Both the position numbers and the translations under genes were made by a program. Under the pieces are notes generated by a model. It was not told where the DNA came from, did not search any database, and saw nothing but the letters and a program-made list of their open reading frames with translations. A stretch of 64,000 nt of DNA from Nonlabens xiamenensis (GTDB lineage Bacteria > Bacteroidota > Bacteroidia > Flavobacteriales > Flavobacteriaceae): contig NZ_RMVE01000002.1 in assembly GCF_003865345.1 (NCBI RefSeq), positions 558,001 to 622,000 of the forward strand. Direction: 5' to 3'. Shown here in pieces: positions 8,397 to 18,340 of the stretch; within the stretch, counting starts at the first letter, position 1, and each line of letters starts with the position of its first letter.

Positions 8397-9583
8397 AAGC
8401 CTTTGACCTAAAATCCATCGTACGCCAAAACATTTGGGAATTACAGGCTTATTCCAGTGCTCGCTCTGAATTTGATTTATACAGCAGTGACAAGAGTGAT
8501 CTCACGCTACTTGATGCCAATGAAAACCCAGAATCCGAACAACAACTCAACCGGTACCCAGATCCGCTGCAATCCGATCTCAAAGAGGCATTGGCCCAAC
8601 AGAAAGGCTTATCCGTAGATCAAATTTTTGTCGGCAACGGGAGTGACGAAGCCATAGATTTGCTTTACCGCATATTCTGCCGGCCAGGAAAAGATAAAGT
8701 GCTCATTTGTCCACCTACCTACGGCATGTATGAAGTCAGCGCCGGAATCAATGATATTGAGGTATTGCGTGTACCGTTGAAGGAAGATTTTTCTCTCAAT
8801 GATGAGGAAATCGTCAAACGTTGTCAGCAAGACCAAGACAGTATTAAAATACTATGGATTTGCTCTCCAAACAATCCCACAGGAAACTCCTTGCTGAAAG
8901 CAGATCTCAAACACGACTGGCAAGCAGAAAACTACACCAAAGCTGGAATCATGGACGTAGCTTTTGCACCCGAATTTGAACAGGAATTACTGGACAACCA
9001 ACAACGTTTGGATCGCTTGTTTGGGAATTTCCATGGAATCATTGTCGTGGATGAAGCCTATCAAGACTTTACCGAACATAAAAGTTTTATACACCGATTG
9101 GCCGATTACCCCAATTTGGTGGTTCTCCAAACCATGAGTAAAGCACAGGGGCTGGCCGGTGCTCGGGTAGGATTTGCTTTTGCCAGCCCAGAAATTATCC
9201 AGTTGTTCAATAAATCAAAGCCGCCTTATAATGTGAATGAGCTTTCCCAAAAAGCTGCGTTAAAGGCTCTGAGTAATATCAAAACCACGCAAGAGGCCGT
9301 CAAACAGTTGATTGACAACCGCAAGTGGCTATCTCAGGAGTTGGCTCAGTTTGATCTTGTAAAAAAAGTCTATCCCAGTGAAGCCAATTTTGTGCTGGCA
9401 GAAGTTGAACAAGCCACAAATCTCTATAATTATTTAAAAGAACAGGGAATTATTATCCGTAATCGCAGTAGTCAGATACCGAATAGCCTCAGATTTACGG
9501 TAGGAACCCAGCCAGAGTGTAAAGCAGTAATTAAGGCCATGCGAGAATTTCAAAGCGCTCAGCAACAAAACATTAACCAATAG
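8393..9583 (+). CDS. hisC: histidinol-phosphate aminotransferase, with an internal insertion
   Basis: HisC transaminates imidazole acetol phosphate with glutamate, using PLP. Class I/II aminotransferase signatures are present: LLDANENP, the GNGSDEAIDLL phosphate-side motif, CSPNNPTGN, the VVDEAYQDF Asp and the PLP lysine in QTMSKAQGLAGARVG. At 396 residues it is longer than the usual ~345-360. The extra length is largely a polar segment between the NNPTG motif (about residue 160) and the DEAY motif (about residue 215), roughly 25-30 residues more than normal. Catalytic residues are intact, so it is probably functional. Confidence 0.95.
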   Translation: MKAFDLKSIVRQNIWELQAYSSARSEFDLYSSDKSDLTLLDANENPESEQQLNRYPDPLQSDLKEALAQQKGLSVDQIFVGNGSDEAIDLLYRIFCRPGKDKVLICPPTYGMYEVSAGINDIEVLRVPLKEDFSLNDEEIVKRCQQDQDSIKILWICSPNNPTGNSLLKADLKHDWQAENYTKAGIMDVAFAPEFEQELLDNQQRLDRLFGNFHGIIVVDEAYQDFTEHKSFIHRLADYPNLVVLQTMSKAQGLAGARVGFAFASPEIIQLFNKSKPPYNVNELSQKAALKALSNIKTTQEAVKQLIDNRKWLSQELAQFDLVKKVYPSEANFVLAEVEQATNLYNYLKEQGIIIRNRSSQIPNSLRFTVGTQPECKAVIKAMREFQSAQQQNINQ

Positions 9584-9613
9584 ATCAACCAACCTCCAAA
9601 GACGATCATCTTC

Positions 9614-10726
9614 ATGAAAAAAGTACTTTTTATAGACCGAGACGGAACCATTGTCAAAGAGCCTACAGTGGATTATCAACTGGATAGTTATGAGAAACTT
9701 GAATTTTTGCCCCAAGCAATCACTCAATTGCACCGCATTGCTCGGGAACTGGATTACGAACTGGTAATGGTCACCAACCAAGACGGATTGGGAAGCGATA
9801 GTTTTCCCGAGGATACGTTCTGGCCAGTACACCAATTGATGATGAACATCTTAGAAGGTGAAGGAGTACATTTCAGCGAGGTCGTTATCGATCGAACTTT
9901 TCCAGCTGATAATGCGCCCACCCGAAAACCAGGAACAGCCTTGCTGACTCACTATATCAAAGGTGATTATGACCTGGCAAACAGCTTTGTCATCGGCGAT
10001 AGAAATAGTGATATGCAGCTGGCCTTTAATTTGGGTTGCCGTGGTATACAATTACCCAGTATTACCGATGATAGTGACTTTGAAAAAGCTGAAGTGGTGG
10101 CACTAAAAACCGACAGTTGGAAAGAAATTTTTCAGTTTCTACGCGGACAACCTCGTAAAGCTAGTGTCAAACGCAAAACCAAAGAAACCGATATTCAAAT
10201 TGACTTGAACCTGGATGGCTCTGGTAATGGTACAATCGATACAGGACTCAAATTCTATGACCATATGCTGGAGCAGTTACAGCGACACGGGTCCTTGGAT
10301 CTGGACATCCATGTAGATGGGGATCTTGAAATTGATGAACACCATACCATTGAAGATACGGCAATTGCTCTGGGAGAGGCCTTTGCCAAAGCACTCTCTA
10401 CCAAAAAAGGAATCAACCGTTACGGCTTCCTGTTGCCCATGGATGATAGCCTGGCTCAGGTAGCTATTGATTTTGGGGGCAGACCTTGGATCGTTTGGGA
10501 GGCTGATTTCAAACGTGAATATATAGGGGATATGCCCACAGAACTATTTTTCCACTTTTTTAAAAGCTTTAGCGACGCAGCAAAATGCAATCTGAATATG
10601 AAAGTGGAAGGCGATAACGAACACCATAAAATTGAGTCACTATTTAAAGCTTTCGCGAAAGCGATAAAAATGGCAGTCAAACAAACTGGGGATGGAAAAT
10701 TACCCTCAACCAAAGGAGTATTATGA
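9614..10726 (+). CDS. hisB: bifunctional histidinol-phosphatase / imidazoleglycerol-phosphate dehydratase
   Basis: The N-terminal half (about residues 1-165) is a HAD phosphatase with [12 protein letters not shown] and the Lys/Asp motifs RKPG and IGDRNSDMQ. The C-terminal half (about 175-370) is the dehydratase, with [18 protein letters not shown] and the His-rich [16 protein letters not shown] metal-binding motif. The fusion is the E. coli-like HisB. The enzyme acts at two separate steps of the pathway. A palindrome copy (10649-10662) encodes AFAKA near the C-terminus. hisH overlaps by 4 bp. Confidence 0.97.
   Translation: MKKVLFIDRDGTIVKEPTVDYQLDSYEKLEFLPQAITQLHRIARELDYELVMVTNQDGLGSDSFPEDTFWPVHQLMMNILEGEGVHFSEVVIDRTFPADNAPTRKPGTALLTHYIKGDYDLANSFVIGDRNSDMQLAFNLGCRGIQLPSITDDSDFEKAEVVALKTDSWKEIFQFLRGQPRKASVKRKTKETDIQIDLNLDGSGNGTIDTGLKFYDHMLEQLQRHGSLDLDIHVDGDLEIDEHHTIEDTAIALGEAFAKALSTKKGINRYGFLLPMDDSLAQVAIDFGGRPWIVWEADFKREYIGDMPTELFFHFFKSFSDAAKCNLNMKVEGDNEHHKIESLFKAFAKAIKMAVKQTGDGKLPSTKGVL
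10649..10662. repeat. palindrome copy, in hisB
   Basis: Perfect copy; encodes AFAKA in the HisB C-terminal half. Confidence 0.95.
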
Positions 10727-11319
10727 TCGCTATCGTAAAATACAATGCAGGAAATATTGGTAGCGTCACCAATGCCTTGAACCGTTTGGGTGTAGAAAAT
10801 AAGGTTACTGATGTTCCCGCTGAATTACGTGAGGCCGACAAAGTAATATTTCCTGGAGTAGGAGAAGCCAGCACGGCGATGTCGTACCTTAGAGAGCGAG
10901 GTTTGGATCTTGTCATCCAATCTTTGACCCAGCCAGTCTTGGGTATATGCTTGGGCATGCAGCTCATGTGCCAGCACAGTGAAGAGGGTGACGCAGATTG
11001 TCTGGGTATTTTTGATACAAAGGTCAAGCGCTTTCCTCAAAATAAAGGACTGAAAGTACCGCATATGGGATGGAATGTAATTCATGGAAGTACCCCAATG
11101 AAAAATTCAGTCCTGATGAATCACCTGGACGGCAGTGAGGATGTATATTATGTCCACAGCTACTATGCGCAGCCCAGCGCGGATGCGGTAGCTATTTGTG
11201 ATTATATACTCGAATTTGCCAGTGTCATGCACAAAGATAATTTCTATGCCACGCAGTTCCATCCAGAAAAGAGCGCAAAAGTAGGTGAGCAAATGCTCAA
11301 AAACTTTTTAGAATTGTAA
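10723..11319 (+). CDS. hisH: imidazole glycerol phosphate synthase, glutaminase subunit
   Basis: HisH provides ammonia from glutamine to HisF. The 198-residue class I amidotransferase has the oxyanion strand VIFPGVGEA, the nucleophile in GICLGMQLM and the His-Glu pair in QFHPEKS. It partners the hisF product encoded 0.9 kb downstream. The start overlaps the hisB stop. Confidence 0.96.
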   Translation: MIAIVKYNAGNIGSVTNALNRLGVENKVTDVPAELREADKVIFPGVGEASTAMSYLRERGLDLVIQSLTQPVLGICLGMQLMCQHSEEGDADCLGIFDTKVKRFPQNKGLKVPHMGWNVIHGSTPMKNSVLMNHLDGSEDVYYVHSYYAQPSADAVAICDYILEFASVMHKDNFYATQFHPEKSAKVGEQMLKNFLEL

Positions 11320-11376
11320 TTTAACCGTTGCCTTAAGGCACAACAATAATAAGTCGGAAGGGAGAACTGTTTTTCC

Positions 11377-11390
11377 GCTTTCGCGAAAGC
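11377..11390. repeat. palindrome copy, before hisA
   Basis: Perfect copy ending 3 bp before the hisA ATG. Confidence 0.95.
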
Positions 11391-11393
11391 AAC

Positions 11394-12125
11394 ATGAGAA
11401 TAATTCCAGCAATTGATATCATAGACGGTAAGTGTGTACGCTTGAGCCAAGGTGATTATCAAAAAAAGAAAATTTACAGCAGCAATCCCGTTGAGGTCGC
11501 CAAAAAATTTGAAGACCACGGTATTGAATACCTGCATCTGGTGGACCTGGATGGAGCCAAGCAATCTCGGGTGGTAAACTATTCAATTCTGGAAGACATC
11601 GCCAGTAAAACCAGCCTAAGGGTAGATTATGGTGGCGGTATCCGATCTGAAGAAGATGTAAAAGTGGTATTGGAAAGCGGAGCCAGACAATTGACCGGTG
11701 GTAGCGTGGCGGTCAAGAATCCTAAAGATTTTGAACGCTGGCTGACGATCTACGGTAGCGACAAAATTATTCTGGGTGCAGATGCAAAAGACGGCAAGGT
11801 GGCGACACATGGCTGGCAAAAAAGCAGCGAACTCGAACTGGATTCCTTTGTTGCAGAATGGTGCGCCAAAGGCATTGAATATGTTATCTGTACCGACATT
11901 TCCAAAGACGGAATGCTGGACGGTCCGAGTATCCAACTCTATGAGCAACTTTTACAAAACGACGAAACTGGTCGTTTGAACTTAATTGCGAGTGGTGGTG
12001 TTACAACCATGGATGACCTGTACAAACTAGAAGAAATAGGTTGTGAAGGAGCTATCATAGGCAAGGCGATCTACGAATCCACCATCAAGTTAAAGGACCT
12101 AAGAAAATTTATTGAAGAGTCTTGA
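11394..12125 (+). CDS. hisA: ProFAR isomerase
   Basis: HisA isomerises ProFAR to PRFAR. The half-barrel duplication typical of HisA/HisF is visible: the catalytic Asp in [15 protein letters not shown] and the second Asp in [13 protein letters not shown], with phosphate-binding GGGIRS and ASGGV. Length 243 residues is normal. The start codon lies 3 bp after a perfect palindrome copy (11377-11390) in the 74-bp gap after hisH. Confidence 0.96.
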   Translation: MRIIPAIDIIDGKCVRLSQGDYQKKKIYSSNPVEVAKKFEDHGIEYLHLVDLDGAKQSRVVNYSILEDIASKTSLRVDYGGGIRSEEDVKVVLESGARQLTGGSVAVKNPKDFERWLTIYGSDKIILGADAKDGKVATHGWQKSSELELDSFVAEWCAKGIEYVICTDISKDGMLDGPSIQLYEQLLQNDETGRLNLIASGGVTTMDDLYKLEEIGCEGAIIGKAIYESTIKLKDLRKFIEES

Positions 12126-12186
12126 ATTTGAGCCCCAACTTTCCAGAAAGAAAAAACCACCTAATGCATAAACGACTAATTATTTC

Positions 12187-13011
12187 ATGCTGAAAAAAAG
12201 AATCATCCCTTGTTTAGACATTAAGGACGGGCGCACGGTTAAAGGAATCAACTTTGTAGGCTTGAGAGATGCTGGTGATCCAGTACAGTTGGCGCGACAG
12301 TATGCCCAACAAGGTGCCGACGAATTGTGTTTTCTTGATATCACGGCTACGGTAGAAAAACGAGAAACCCTGATCCCTTTGGTAAAAGACATCGCAGCTG
12401 TATTGAATATTCCGTTTACGGTAGGTGGCGGAATCAACGATGTGCGACTGGCCAAGGAAATCATCAAGGCTGGAGCAGACAAAGTAGCTGTCAATAGCGC
12501 TGCAGTTAAAAGACCTGAGTTAATTAACGAACTTGCACAGGAGTTAGGGAATCAGTGTGTGGTCGTGGCGGTAGACACCAAACGATTGGAGAAGTCGGCG
12601 TCAAACCCGCCACAAATGCAAAAAACCAAGAAAGAAACTGAATCAGGCTATCAGAATACGGTATTTGTCGGCGGCGGTCGCTATGAAACCGACAAAGAAA
12701 CCATTGCCTGGTGTAAGGAATGTGAGACGCGAGGAGCTGGTGAAATCTTGTTAACCAGTATGGATCACGATGGCACGAAAAATGGTTTTGCGCTCGAAAT
12801 TACAGAAAGGATAGCTGATCAGCTCAGTATTCCAGTCATTGCCTCAGGAGGTGGAGGAAATACAGTACATTTTGTAGACTTATTTTCAAAAACCCAGGCC
12901 AGTGCAGGGTTGGCGGCAAGTATATTCCATTTTGGCGAATTGCCAGTACCTCAACTCAAACGTGAGCTTGAGGCGACAGGGATTGCCGTGCGGTTAATAG
13001 CTTCATCATAA
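12187..13011 (+). CDS. hisF: imidazole glycerol phosphate synthase, cyclase subunit, with insertion
   Basis: HisF makes imidazole glycerol phosphate and AICAR from PRFAR and ammonia. Catalytic Asp motifs are [15 protein letters not shown] and [13 protein letters not shown], and the barrel strands FTVGGGI and VIASGGGGN bind phosphate. At 274 residues it is about 20 longer than usual. The excess is a polar, Lys-rich segment at about residues 134-158, where the family has a short loop before the GGR motif. Active-site motifs are intact. Confidence 0.95.
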   Translation: MLKKRIIPCLDIKDGRTVKGINFVGLRDAGDPVQLARQYAQQGADELCFLDITATVEKRETLIPLVKDIAAVLNIPFTVGGGINDVRLAKEIIKAGADKVAVNSAAVKRPELINELAQELGNQCVVVAVDTKRLEKSASNPPQMQKTKKETESGYQNTVFVGGGRYETDKETIAWCKECETRGAGEILLTSMDHDGTKNGFALEITERIADQLSIPVIASGGGGNTVHFVDLFSKTQASAGLAASIFHFGELPVPQLKRELEATGIAVRLIASS

Positions 13012-13149
13012 TCAAATGAGCTTTGAAGGAGTTTGACCATTCCTTACAACCCATTGAAATGCCTGAATATTGATGCTTACAGAAAAAAATAAAGCTAGTT
13101 TGGTTGCGGTTAGTGGTCTAACCCGAATTTAAAGAAGATAAAAGTTATA

Positions 13150-13458
13150 ATGCATACATCACCTAATTTTTCAAAATACCCAGACGGACTCGTGCCAGTG
13201 ATTGTTCAAGATGACGACAGTCTACAGGTATTGATGCTCGGATATATGGATGAAAAGGCATTCTCGCTTTCGCGAAAGCAAAACAGAGTCACCTTTTATT
13301 CCCGCAGTAAAAAACGTTTATGGACTAAAGGAGAAACCAGTGGAAACTATTTGGACATCCGGGAAATACATTTGGACTGTGATCAAGATGCATTATTAAT
13401 TAAGGTAAAGGCACTCGGCCCCACTTGTCATCGCGGAACTACCAGCTGTTTTGACTAA
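13150..13458 (+). CDS. hisI: phosphoribosyl-AMP cyclohydrolase, stand-alone
   Basis: HisI opens the adenine ring of phosphoribosyl-AMP. The 102-residue protein carries MLGYMDEKAF, the WTKGETSGN motif, the DCDQDALL metal-binding motif, and Cys ligands in TCHRGTTSCFD. It stops immediately after that motif, where most Bacteroidota proteins continue through a linker into HisE. A palindrome copy (13266-13279) sits in the gene and here encodes SLSRKQ. The matching HisE domain is a separate gene at 14096. Confidence 0.95.
   Translation: MHTSPNFSKYPDGLVPVIVQDDDSLQVLMLGYMDEKAFSLSRKQNRVTFYSRSKKRLWTKGETSGNYLDIREIHLDCDQDALLIKVKALGPTCHRGTTSCFD
13266..13279. repeat. palindrome copy, in hisI
   Basis: Perfect copy; encodes SLSRKQ in another frame. 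Confidence 0.95.
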
Positions 13459-13496
13459 AATGTTGGTTAAAGTGTTTAATTTGTAGAGATGACCCA

Positions 13497-14051
13497 ATGA
13501 CCAAACCTATGAGAATTCTTTTTGTTTACTTTCTATTTATCCTTGGCTTTTTATCACCTCAACAAGTTCTAGGTCAAGACCAAGTTTATGTCGATCAATA
13601 TCTAGAACGGCTCGAACAATCCAAAAAGTACCTGATCACCGTAGCCGAATTAATGCCAGAAGAAGAATATCACTATCAGCCAACTGAAGCTTCGATGACA
13701 TTTGCAGAGCATCTCATGCATATTACTTGGGCCATGGACTGGCATAGTCAATCACTGATAGGCGATCGACCGGCTAGGGATTGGGAAACGGATAATCTGC
13801 TTAAGGTGGCCAATAAATCCAAAAAAGAAATGATCGCCACCGTGATCCGTACCTTTGATAACACCATCAGCTTTATCAAAAATTTCAACCCGGATAGACT
13901 GGATGAACGACTGGATTACTTTGGCCAGAACAGATCTAAGAGGCAAATTCTCATGCTGCTCTCAGATCATGTCACTCACCACAGGGCCCAGATGTTGGTC
14001 TACCTAAGACTTAAAGGACTGCAGCCTCCCAGGTACGTACTTCATCAGTAA
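13497..14051 (+). CDS. exported DinB/YfiT-like four-helix protein
   Basis: The protein has 184 residues, with a signal peptide (hydrophobic residues about 5-20, ending near VLGQDQ) and a DinB-like domain. The family's metal-ligand histidines are seen in AEHLMHITWAMDWH and DHVTHHRAQMLVYLRLKG. DinB-fold proteins often bind a divalent metal and include thiol-dependent transferases, but most are uncharacterised, so no reaction is claimed. It is placed precisely between hisI and hisE, which are normally one fused gene. An alternative start is the Met four codons later. Confidence 0.8.
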   Translation: MTKPMRILFVYFLFILGFLSPQQVLGQDQVYVDQYLERLEQSKKYLITVAELMPEEEYHYQPTEASMTFAEHLMHITWAMDWHSQSLIGDRPARDWETDNLLKVANKSKKEMIATVIRTFDNTISFIKNFNPDRLDERLDYFGQNRSKRQILMLLSDHVTHHRAQMLVYLRLKGLQPPRYVLHQ

Positions 14052-14095
14052 AGAATGCTGATACACATCATCATTGACTTATTAAAACTACTTAT

Positions 14096-14377
14096 ATGTT
14101 TAGCATCAAGGACCTTGAAAAAACCATTCACCAACGCATAGACGATCAGGTGGAAGACTCGTATACTTACTCTCTGGTTCAAAAGGGTATCAATAAAGTC
14201 GCCCAAAAAGTGGGTGAAGAAGCTGTGGAAACAGTGATCGATGCCGTTAATGGAACAGATGAAGACTTTTTATACGAAGCCAGTGATCTGATGTATCATT
14301 ACCTGGTTTTATTAAAAGCCAAAGGGTTTTCACTAACCGATGTTGAAGCCGAACTGGCTAAACGTCAATCCAAATAG
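14096..14377 (+). CDS. hisE: phosphoribosyl-ATP pyrophosphohydrolase, stand-alone
   Basis: HisE removes pyrophosphate from phosphoribosyl-ATP, the second pathway step. The 93-residue protein shows the MazG-like signatures QKVGEEAVETVIDA and EASDLMYHYLVLLKAKG, carrying the Mg-binding acidic residues. It looks like the C-terminal half of a HisIE protein, now with its own start codon. It is the last his gene. Confidence 0.95.
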   Translation: MFSIKDLEKTIHQRIDDQVEDSYTYSLVQKGINKVAQKVGEEAVETVIDAVNGTDEDFLYEASDLMYHYLVLLKAKGFSLTDVEAELAKRQSK

Positions 14378-14423
14378 TAAGTTTCAAAAATGATTATTAT
14401 ATTTATTGAAAATTAATTTAACC

Positions 14424-14753
14424 ATGGGAAAATTTGAAAAGTACAACGGATCCAACGGCGATTTTAGATTTCGCTTAAAAGCAGGTAATGGACAAAACAT
14501 TCTTGCTAGTGAGGGATATACCTCTGCATCTGGACGCGACAACGGTATTGAGAGCGTAAAAAAGAACAGTGCCGACGAGAATCGTTATGAATTGAAAGAA
14601 ACTGCATCTGGAAAATGGCACTTTAACTTAAAAGCTTCTAACGGACAAGTGATTGGCTCCAGTCAATCCTATTCTAGTGAAAGCTCTGCCAAGGCTGGAA
14701 TGGAAAGTGTCATGAACAACGCTCCTGGAGCTGATGTTGTAGATGCTGACTAG
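14424..14753 (+). CDS. UPF0339/YegP-like two-repeat protein
   Basis: The protein has 109 residues and two copies of a ~50-residue unit of the DUF1508 type: FRLKAGNGQNILASEGYTS and FNLKASNGQVIGSSQSYSS, each followed by a G-x-x-SV helix. YegP-like proteins are small alpha/beta proteins of unknown function. I chose the ATG at 14424 (MGKFEKYNG) over an upstream in-frame TTG because it matches the family N-terminus. A hairpin follows the stop. Confidence 0.9.
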   Translation: MGKFEKYNGSNGDFRFRLKAGNGQNILASEGYTSASGRDNGIESVKKNSADENRYELKETASGKWHFNLKASNGQVIGSSQSYSSESSAKAGMESVMNNAPGADVVDAD

Positions 14754-14778
14754 CTTTCTATCTTCTTATTAAAACAAT

Positions 14779-14812
14779 AAACCGCAAGCCTTTAAAGCTT
14801 GCGGTTTCTCTT
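14779..14812 (+). terminator. rho-independent-like terminator
   Basis: Perfect 11-bp arms AAACCGCAAGC (14779-14789) and GCTTGCGGTTT (14797-14807) with a 7-nt loop, then a pyrimidine run. It ends the UPF0339 gene and may also serve the convergent minus-strand pseudogene. Confidence 0.8.
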
Positions 14813-14834
14813 TCTATACATCTTTTAAAACCCC

Positions 14835-15874
14835 TTATTTTTTGAGATGATAGTCCAAGCCACCCACATGGGTGGAATGAAATTTACTCATGGCCATTTT
14901 AACCCCTTTCTTATACGCCTCGGCATTGGTAGAGATAGCTAAGTTCGCGTTACACGATCTCCAGAAGTAGCTATAGGCTCAAAACTGGCTACTCCCGTAG
15001 TGAGTCCCTGCCCTTGCGATACTTTTGCTTTTGTTTTTTCTATTACACCGTCGATTTCAAGCGCTTTTTTGATCAGCCCATTATAGGTATTACCTCTTTC
15101 ATCGGTAAAATTGATCACTGATTGAATTTTCCAGATGTCATTGGAGCCTTTAAACCTGAGACCTTTCTTTTTTTTCGGCACTCTTATAATCATAAGCGAC
15201 CAGGCGCAAGTTAGTTTTTATTTTTACAGTAGCACCACTAGGATTCCAGCCTTCTTTCATTTCTTTAAACATGACGTAAAGATTTACTTTGGCCACCAAC
15301 GCGTTCCCTAATTCTTTGGAAAGACTTTTATTGGAATTGATTTCGGCGTCCCCCAGCAATCCGAAACCTTTCTTCTCTCTTCCTTTTTTGTTCAGACCTT
15401 TCACATAATACTCATGCCCAGTAGGTGTTACGGTAATCATTCCTGGGATCTCAGTAGGTATTACTTGTCCACCAGTTCTTTTGGTAAACTCGGCATAAGT
15501 TTCTGTGCTTCCTACTTGATCTATACCTATGATTTCCAGGCCTTTACTTTGAAGGTCGGCCACAAATTCTTGATATAATTCATCAGTAATCTTTTGTAAA
15601 TCAGCCGCAACAATACCTTCCAAGCTTAGGGCTAGTTTGGCTTTGGCGCCATCTCTTGCGCTTCCATCTCGATTATTGCTACCAGCCTTGTAGCTTACCG
15701 CATCCCTAAACATTTCAAAATTTGTTCTGAATTGCGCTATGTACACCTTTTTTTGAGCTTTTTAGGTGACATGCTTAAGTGTGTCGATTCTTTAAATTCT
15801 CCTAATGACTGCGCTTTCGCGAAAGCGAAACAACAGGTAGCGAAAAGGACACATAAAATCGTTTTTGTATTCAT
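14835..15874 (-). pseudogene. frameshifted secreted-protein gene
   Basis: The start at 15874 opens a signal peptide ending FAFAKAQS, coded partly by the palindrome at 15813-15826. The frame breaks in an A-run near 15760, then continues from 15746 to 15150, breaks again in an A-run near 15170, continues to about 14940, and needs a third shift to reach the natural end (GGLDYHLKK and stop at 14835). Reassembled, it would be a secreted protein of about 345 residues. I do not recognise the family. Three shifts, two in homopolymers, mean either a pseudogene or local sequencing error. Confidence 0.75.
15813..15826. repeat. palindrome copy, in a decayed signal peptide
   Basis: Perfect copy; encodes AFAKA in the signal peptide of the pseudogene starting at 15874. 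Confidence 0.95.
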
Positions 15875-15898
15875 AGTTATTTGTGTTTTAATTTGAAA

Positions 15899-17164
15899 CT
15901 AAATTCTATTCATTGAGCGGCTGAGACAATAAGACAAATGACGTAGATTAATGCAATTATTATTGTCGGCAGTTGGGAGCAAGGCTGATTTGAGCTTATT
16001 ATTCTCGTATCGACCGGCTTTATAAATCTTACTTTGTTCCATGTATCCCAGCCCGTTTAACAGATGTTCTTTATAATTAGCGAGGATCCTGAAGTTCTGG
16101 TCAGGACCAGTGAAAAACATGTAAAGGCAGTCTTCAGAATAAGCATAGAAAAACCGATCAATACATTTTAATCCCTCTGACCAGGCATATGGGTTTTCCG
16201 TATTTGTTAGGAATCTTAAGTAGGTCTTTACCTTCACCGATGGAAATCATAGTCAAGTGCTTCCCAATATTTTCTATGGTGAAGGTTGCTTTTGAATACA
16301 GTATTTGTAAGTATTGTTTGGTCATAGGATCATAGGTATAGTAATGCCCATCGGCCTTTTGGGTACTGAGTTTGATGCCGTTTAGGCTCACCAGAATCGT
16401 ATGGCTATATTTACCTCTTACCACTTGAGATTTATAGGTATAGGGTAGTTTAAGTTCCACGCGATAATGGATCTTTCTTACTGTTTCAGGATAGCTACTG
16501 CCATTTTTAAACTTTTGACTTAATTTGATTGGTTGTCATATTCATAGGTATAGGTTACCTTCTCCTGTCCTAACTCTTCCCTGGCCTCCAGTTTACCATC
16601 GCGGTAGGTATATATGAAATGGTTTACTTTGGTTCCCTGGGCATTCTGAGTGATTTCTTCAATTACACGCTGCTTTCCCTTTCTTCCATACACATACGCT
16701 GTGGTATACACAAAATCTTTTCATTTATAAACAGATTGAATTATCTGCCCCTGATCATTGTAGGAGTAAGTAGTAATTTTTGCCTCTGTGGTCTTATTTC
16801 TTTACAGCAATTTTCCCTGATCATTGTATGAAAAAGTGGTGGCAATGACCTTACCGCCAGTATACTCGTATTTGGCAATGGTACGACCACTGGAATCCCG
16901 ATCAACGCTAACTGCATTATAGCTAGCTGCTTGGTCTTGCGTGGTAAGCAAACTGGAATTGATAAGGATGCCATCTGTATCAAACCATTCGTTGTCAATT
17001 TTTAACACATCGCCAAATAAGTATCCATGTCTGGTTTTGTGGTTCAACTCATCTGGAGTCAACGAATTTAATGGTGCGCGATACCAATCATGGACTACTG
17101 GTGTTTGGGCCAGAGCAATCATTTATAGGCAACAGATGGTTATAAACAAAATAGAATTTCTCAA
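15899..17164 (-). pseudogene. decayed paralogue of the YD-repeat protein at 28460-29458
   Basis: Fragments in several frames line up in order: a signal peptide starting near 17164 with a stop codon just before MIALAQTP, an N-terminal part (17122-16802) sharing the AP-x-NS-x-TPDEL motif and repeat layout with the intact protein at 28460-29458, YD-repeat pieces (16998-16741, 16711-16520), then 16460-16158 and 16237-15899. There is no uninterrupted frame. The upstream regulatory-type motif (17217-17231) is still in place, about 52 bp before the presumed start. Confidence 0.8.
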
Positions 17165-17216
17165 TACAATATTAATTTGAAAGCAAAGCTTCTGTAATTG
17201 AAGAGGGAATACAATG

Positions 17217-17231
17217 CGTCAATTGCCCTAT
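17217..17231 (+). promoter_or_regulatory. shared upstream motif, site A (inverted)
   Basis: CGTCAATTGCCCTAT is the reverse orientation of the 17-bp motif seen upstream of other array genes. It lies about 52 bp before the presumed start of the decayed gene ending at 15899. Confidence 0.5.
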
Positions 17232-17298
17232 TCTGTTTTTGCCTACATGAAAAAAAGATGTGAAAAGTTGAGAGGCGATGCCTAGATACTTTACTTGG

Positions 17299-18312
17299 TT
17301 AAGCCAAAGTCAAACGGGTAGCCAATACAATCTCTAGAATTGCCGACTTTTCCACCACAATTTGTTCTGAACCTTGTATTTTTTGATAGAAAGCTTGATC
17401 TACCTCAAATTCCCCTTCCTTGGTGAGAATGGTAAATGTATTTGATCCACCGTTGAGCGAACTCGAATATTTATCTAACACATAGGTATGCACAATCTTC
17501 TTTGAATGTTGTGACAATTCCCTGCGGTATTTAAAGTACCATTTAAGTAAGCTTATCAATTGCCAAATAACGATGATGGGAACTGGAAATAAAAAGATGA
17601 GTAAACCCCACCAACCCGAACTGATCAGGCTGATCATAACCCCCAAGGGCAATCCGCCAAACCAAATTGCTTTCCTCAACTTTTTATACCAGGCTTTTCT
17701 CAAAATTCTGTAATCTGAATTCGTGAGGCTGGCGTTTTTGACTCCAGGTTGAGATAAGGTATGGGTGGGCTTTTTTCCAAGGATTTGTTCATCTAACGAT
17801 TCGTTTCTCTTTAATAACTCAAATTGCAAGATCATATTAGCCCGGGGAGTCACCGTAATTTCCACCAGGTCCCCAACGTGATGATTCTGATAACGCTCTG
17901 GTGCAACCTTAAATTCTTTATCCTTAATTTTAATGTAGTAAGTAACTGTAGTCTTGGTTCGGCTGCCAGCGCTACTTCTGCTAGAACCGCTTGAAGATTT
18001 ACTGACCGCTTTTCGCTTATTTTGAATAGGTCCTTGGTAGACATGTTTTAGACCACCCGATAGATCTTTATATTTTTCCCAAAACATAAATCCGCAAAAG
18101 CCGACAATCATCGACATAAATCCCAGAATGATAAATTCTGGAAAATCCATACCCTTGTTGAATAGGTATTCACCGCTTACCCATCCAAAGCCAAAATAGA
18201 TGATTAAGCCAAAAATCAAAGGAATGACCACAAAGCCCAACATTCCCATACGGATCAAACGTTGATCGGCCCTGGTCAGATTTTTTTCTACATAGGTGCT
18301 AGACGACATCAT
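17299..18312 (-). CDS. membrane protein, DUF3592-like
   Basis: The 337-residue protein has two hydrophobic segments near residues 25-50 and 62-80, a Ser/Lys/Arg-rich linker (about 105-120), a predicted beta segment with TVTYYIKIKDKEFKVAPERY, then a second pair of membrane helices around 220-260 and a C-terminal beta segment with HTYVLDKYSS. This pattern of helices followed by a small soluble beta unit, twice, resembles DUF3592-type proteins. Function unknown. It sits inside the secreted-protein array on the same strand. The start may be the second Met at 18309. Confidence 0.75.
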   Translation of the reverse strand: MMSSSTYVEKNLTRADQRLIRMGMLGFVVIPLIFGLIIYFGFGWVSGEYLFNKGMDFPEFIILGFMSMIVGFCGFMFWEKYKDLSGGLKHVYQGPIQNKRKAVSKSSSGSSRSSAGSRTKTTVTYYIKIKDKEFKVAPERYQNHHVGDLVEITVTPRANMILQFELLKRNESLDEQILGKKPTHTLSQPGVKNASLTNSDYRILRKAWYKKLRKAIWFGGLPLGVMISLISSGWWGLLIFLFPVPIIVIWQLISLLKWYFKYRRELSQHSKKIVHTYVLDKYSSSLNGGSNTFTILTKEGEFEVDQAFYQKIQGSEQIVVEKSAILEIVLATRLTLA

Positions 18313-18340
18313 AACATTTAGTATTTAGTTAATCATTGAA

